From NCBI RefSeq assembly GCF_000330705.1, contig NZ_ANAM01000010.1, positions 1-64,000 on the forward strand: a stretch of 64,000 nucleotides of DNA. Direction: 5' to 3'. Positions 61,127 through 64,000 of this stretch are shown in pieces (the first letter of the stretch is position 1; each line of letters opens with the position of its first letter). The notes under the pieces were generated by a model. That model made no database searches. It was not told the DNA's origin and saw nothing but the letters and a program-made list of their open reading frames with translations. The translations under genes were made by a program, and so were the position numbers. This stretch comes from Salinicoccus carnicancri Crm. Its GTDB lineage: Bacteria > Bacillota > Bacilli > Staphylococcales > Salinicoccaceae.

Positions 61127-62200
61127 ATGCATATGACCTTTAGATGGTATGGGGAAGGAAACGACTCTGTAACATTAGATCAGATCAAGCAAATTCCGGG
61201 GGTTGAAGGGGTGGTATGGGCATTGCATCACCGCCAGGCCGGTGAGGTCTGGCCTGAAGAGGAAGTGATGGAAGTCAAGAAGCAGGCGGATGCCCACGGC
61301 TTCCATCTGGATGTCGTGGAAAGCATCAATGTCCACGAAGACATAAAGCTCGGAAAAGCCTCAAGAGATGAATATATTGAAAACTACAAGATCAGTCTGC
61401 GGAATGTGGCAAAAGCAGGAGCCAGGGTAGTATGCTTTAACTTCATGCCAGTCTTCGACTGGACAAGAACAGATTTATTCAAAGAACTGGGAGATGGCTC
61501 CACTGCCCTGTTCTATGAAAAATCCAAAGTGGAAAATATGGACCCGGACGAACTCATCAAACAGACAACCGACTCCGGCTACACGATGCCCGGATGGGAA
61601 CCTGAAAGGCTCAAAACTATTGAAGATTCGTTCAAGGCATACGAAACTGTTGATGAAGAGCAACTGTGGAAAAACATGGAGCATTTCCTGCTTGAAGTCC
61701 TGCCGGTGGCTGAAGAGGAAGGCATCAAAATGGCCATCCACCCCGACGATCCACCATGGTCGGTATTCAACCTGCCGAGAATCATAAACAGTGAAAGTGC
61801 GATTGAAAGATATCTTTCAATTTCAGATAGCCCATCCCATTGCCTGACACTGTGCAGCGGCTCTCTGGGGGCAAATCCCGAAAACGATATCCCTCATATT
61901 ATCAGACGATTTGCAGACCGGATCGCTTTTGCACACATCAGGAATGTAAAAACCTATGATAACGGGGACTTCATCGAGACGTCCCATCGCTCCCGGGACG
62001 GATCAGTGCCGATTGACGATGTCGTGAGAGCATATCATGAAGCAGGTTTTAAAGGGTATGTACGCCCTGACCACGGACGTCATCTGTGGGATGAAGACTG
62101 CCGCCCCGGATATGGACTGTATGACCGTGCACTGGGCATCATGTACCTGTGGGGGCTGTGGGACGCATATGAATTGGAAAAACGGAAAGGAGTTGGATGA
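61127..62200 (+). CDS. uxuA: D-mannonate dehydratase
   Basis: 357 residues of the UxuA family, starting [41 protein letters not shown]. Further family segments: [60 protein letters not shown], and [38 protein letters not shown]. It dehydrates D-mannonate to 2-keto-3-deoxygluconate. It overlaps the following reductase gene by four bases, so the two enzymes of fructuronate degradation are coupled. Confidence 0.95.
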   Translation: MHMTFRWYGEGNDSVTLDQIKQIPGVEGVVWALHHRQAGEVWPEEEVMEVKKQADAHGFHLDVVESINVHEDIKLGKASRDEYIENYKISLRNVAKAGARVVCFNFMPVFDWTRTDLFKELGDGSTALFYEKSKVENMDPDELIKQTTDSGYTMPGWEPERLKTIEDSFKAYETVDEEQLWKNMEHFLLEVLPVAEEEGIKMAIHPDDPPWSVFNLPRIINSESAIERYLSISDSPSHCLTLCSGSLGANPENDIPHIIRRFADRIAFAHIRNVKTYDNGDFIETSHRSRDGSVPIDDVVRAYHEAGFKGYVRPDHGRHLWDEDCRPGYGLYDRALGIMYLWGLWDAYELEKRKGVG

Positions 62201-63048
62201 TTTTGCTGCCTGAATTTGAAGGTCTTATGGGTAAGAATGCTGTAGTTACAGGAGGAAGCGGAGTTCTTTGCCAGGAAATGGCGAAAGAACTTGCACGCCA
62301 GGGGATGAATGTAGCCATCTTGAACAGAAACCAGAAGAACGGCCAGGAAATTGCAGATGAAATTACAGATGGAGGGGGCAGGGCAATCGCAGTTGCATGC
62401 GATGTTCTGGATGAAGAAAGTGTCCAAAAAGCATATGCAACAGTAAAAGAGCAGCTCGGGGAATGCGACCTCCTGATCAACGGTGCCGGAGGAAATCATC
62501 CCGATGCCATAACAGACAAGGAAACTTTTGAAAATGGTGATGCTGAGAATGACACTTTAAAATCATTCTTTGATCTTGAACTTAAAGGTTTCGACCATGT
62601 CTTCAGGTTGAATCTGACAGGGTCACTGATTCCGACACAGGTGTTTGGCAAAGAGATGACAAATCGTGGTGGAACAGTCATCAATATCTCTTCCATGTCT
62701 GCCCCGTCACCTATGACAAAAGTCCCCGCTTATAGTGCCGCTAAAGCTGGGATAGATAACCTGACACAATGGCTCGCAGTCCATTTTGCAGAAGCAGGAA
62801 TCCGGGTAAATGCAATCGCTCCAGGATTTTTCCTCACCAAGCAAAACAGGGACTTATTATTGAAGGAGGACGGTTCATTATCTGAGCGAGCTGAAAAAAT
62901 AGTTTCCCATACCCCCCAGCGACGCTTCGGAGAACCTGAAGATTTGCTTGGCACTCTTCTGTGGTTGGCCGATGAAAATACTTCGAAGTTTGTCACAGGT
63001 ATTACAGTGCCTGTTGACGGTGGATTCATGGCGTACTCAGGAGTATAG
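62197..63048 (+). CDS. uxuB: D-mannonate oxidoreductase, SDR type (YjmF-like)
   Basis: 283 residues, short-chain dehydrogenase: [20 protein letters not shown] near the N-terminus, [11 protein letters not shown], catalytic [11 protein letters not shown], and [16 protein letters not shown] at the end. It resembles Bacillus YjmF (UxuB), which reduces D-fructuronate to D-mannonate, the substrate of the dehydratase encoded just upstream. It is the final gene of the uronate operon. Confidence 0.9.
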   Translation: MILLPEFEGLMGKNAVVTGGSGVLCQEMAKELARQGMNVAILNRNQKNGQEIADEITDGGGRAIAVACDVLDEESVQKAYATVKEQLGECDLLINGAGGNHPDAITDKETFENGDAENDTLKSFFDLELKGFDHVFRLNLTGSLIPTQVFGKEMTNRGGTVINISSMSAPSPMTKVPAYSAAKAGIDNLTQWLAVHFAEAGIRVNAIAPGFFLTKQNRDLLLKEDGSLSERAEKIVSHTPQRRFGEPEDLLGTLLWLADENTSKFVTGITVPVDGGFMAYSGV

Positions 63049-63085
63049 AGGTGTAACCAAAACCCGGTAACCGTTTCATGAATTA

Positions 63086-63119
63086 AGGCCGCAGAATTAT
63101 TACTGCGGCCTGTTTTTTG
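63086..63119. terminator. Terminator between the uronate operon and the M24 gene
   Basis: AGGCCGCAG, eight-base loop, CTGCGGCCT, then GTTTTTTG. Convergent genes flank it. Confidence 0.92.
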
Positions 63120-63164
63120 TTCCCCAGACAATTAAAACTGTAGCTTAACCGATCTGTACATTAC

Positions 63165-64000
63165 CTATCTCCCAACCACCAGTTTTGAATGCTCCTTGGT
63201 GAACGGGGTCAGAAATTCAAAACCGTTTTCCGTGATGAGTATGCTGTCGCCGACCTGCGCGCGATAGTTCTTGCCATCGGCGCCGCCGTCGACTGCGAAT
63301 GTCATCCCTCTCTCAAGTTTCGTCTTGTCCCCATATGCAAGCTGGGGCGCTTCGTTGACTGAGAAGCCGATCGACCGGCCTGCCCGAAATGGTATCGGGT
63401 AGCCCGCACTCTGGATGACCTCCGCATATGCATGATAGACATCTTCGGCCACGGCGCCTGGTTTCACTTCATTGAGAGCGGCTGCCTGGGCTTTCTCTGC
63501 GGTTTCAAGCAGTTTTTGGGCTTCTTTGTTTACCTCTCCGACAAAAAGGGTCCTGTCAAACCCCGGATAGAAACTTTTGAACCGGGCCGTGCCGCAGTGG
63601 CAGATGAAAAACGGTTCGCCATATTCCAGCCGCGTCATCCCGTTCCGATGATGGCACATTGTGGTCAGGCCGCCGGTTGCCATGATCTGCTGATTGCCTA
63701 TGACCGGAAAATTGAACGGCTCGTCATCCGGATAGCACTGCTCCATCAGGAAAGCCGCCTTTTTCGTTCCGGCCTCAATAGCCGCCAGGGCCACTTCATA
63801 TTCGAAGACTCCCGTTCCGGCCCGGTCCATCGCCCCTTCGAGCATCGCAACGGCCACTTCTCCAGCATGCCGGGCAACCCGGACTTCATCGGCATCTTTG
63901 ATCATGCGCATCCTGTCGATGGCCGGACTGATATCGGCAACTTTATCCCGTCCCGACCGACCGGTGATGAAATCCCATATCACCCGGGGCATCTTTGGAT
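63165..64000 (-). CDS. M24-family peptidase, C-terminal part (cut by window edge)
   Basis: At least 278 residues of a creatinase/aminopeptidase P-like protein; the frame stays open to the right edge, so the N-terminal creatinase domain is outside the window. The visible part covers most of the M24 barrel: SPAIDRMRMIKDADEVRVARHAGEVAVAML, ECHCGT-like FICHCGTARFKSFYPGFDRTLFVG, GRSIGFSVNEAPQLAYGD and FAVDGGADGKNYRAQVGDSILITENG. The metal ligands of ordinary Xaa-Pro peptidases (D, D, H, E, E) are not all in their usual form: CHCGTA replaces the first Asp region and VDGG the Glu of EPG. It may be a non-peptidase M24 member such as a creatinase- or ectoine hydrolase-like enzyme. Confidence 0.72.
   Translation of the reverse strand, partial: PKMPRVIWDFITGRSGRDKVADISPAIDRMRMIKDADEVRVARHAGEVAVAMLEGAMDRAGTGVFEYEVALAAIEAGTKKAAFLMEQCYPDDEPFNFPVIGNQQIMATGGLTTMCHHRNGMTRLEYGEPFFICHCGTARFKSFYPGFDRTLFVGEVNKEAQKLLETAEKAQAAALNEVKPGAVAEDVYHAYAEVIQSAGYPIPFRAGRSIGFSVNEAPQLAYGDKTKLERGMTFAVDGGADGKNYRAQVGDSILITENGFEFLTPFTKEHSKLVVGR

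Overview
The window looks like a chromosomal segment from a low-to-mid GC member of the Bacillota, most likely a halotolerant Staphylococcaceae relative such as Salinicoccus or Jeotgalicoccus. That placement is an inference from protein flavour, strong AGGAGG ribosome binding sites, frequent TTG/GTG starts and cre-like catabolite sites; no rRNA or marker gene is present to confirm it. No tRNA, rRNA, CRISPR array or prophage was seen. Almost everything is catabolic: operons for unusual carbon and nitrogen sources, each with its own transporter and regulator.

Layout. 1-7.1 kb: an aromatic meta-cleavage cluster (hydratase, FAD synthetase homologue, flavin reductase, a XylR_N/V4R/PucR hybrid regulator, C-C bond hydrolase, extradiol dioxygenase, flavin monooxygenase of acyl-CoA-dehydrogenase fold). 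7.4-9.8 kb: a coiled-coil membrane-anchored protein and a membrane protein of unknown function. 10.1-14.5 kb: a polar amino-acid (cystine-type) ABC transporter divergent from an acyl-CoA-dehydrogenase-like enzyme. 14.5-16.0 kb: an IS3-family insertion sequence sitting exactly in the loop of a terminator. 16.1-22.1 kb: a ketone body / short-chain fatty acid operon (AtoE and GntP-type permeases, thiolase, CoA transferase, 3-hydroxybutyrate dehydrogenase).

22.3-35.4 kb is the most interesting part: a divergent sigma-54 gene (rpoN) and a sigma-54 activator bracket an operon for trans-4-hydroxyproline catabolism (epimerase, D-hydroxyproline dehydrogenase subunits, dihydrodipicolinate-synthase-like deaminase, NhaC-type carrier). 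More dehydrogenase subunits, an Xaa-Pro peptidase and an aldehyde dehydrogenase lie beyond the activator. Two near-identical TGGCAT...TTTCT elements head the two divergent operons. A catalytically dead, shortened proline-racemase paralogue is encoded beside the true epimerase.

35.6-41.5 kb: an AT-richer hydantoinase/oxoprolinase operon with an NCS1 permease, a cupin protein and an XRE-cupin regulator. 41.7-46.8 kb: M20 amidohydrolase, DUF5996 protein, Na+/H+ antiporter, MFS drug exporter. 47.0-52.3 kb: a second AT-rich operon (GltS-like carrier, GntR regulator, alpha/beta hydrolase with no nucleophile serine, DUF6282 metallohydrolase, GlcD-type oxidase) whose pathway I cannot name. 52.6-55.3 kb: a decayed metE-like fragment, M42 peptidase, an intact metE-like methyltransferase. 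55.5-63.0 kb: a hexuronate/aldonate cluster (YjmC-like dehydrogenase, GntR, TRAP transporter, zinc dehydrogenase, UxuA, mannonate reductase). The right edge cuts an M24 peptidase.
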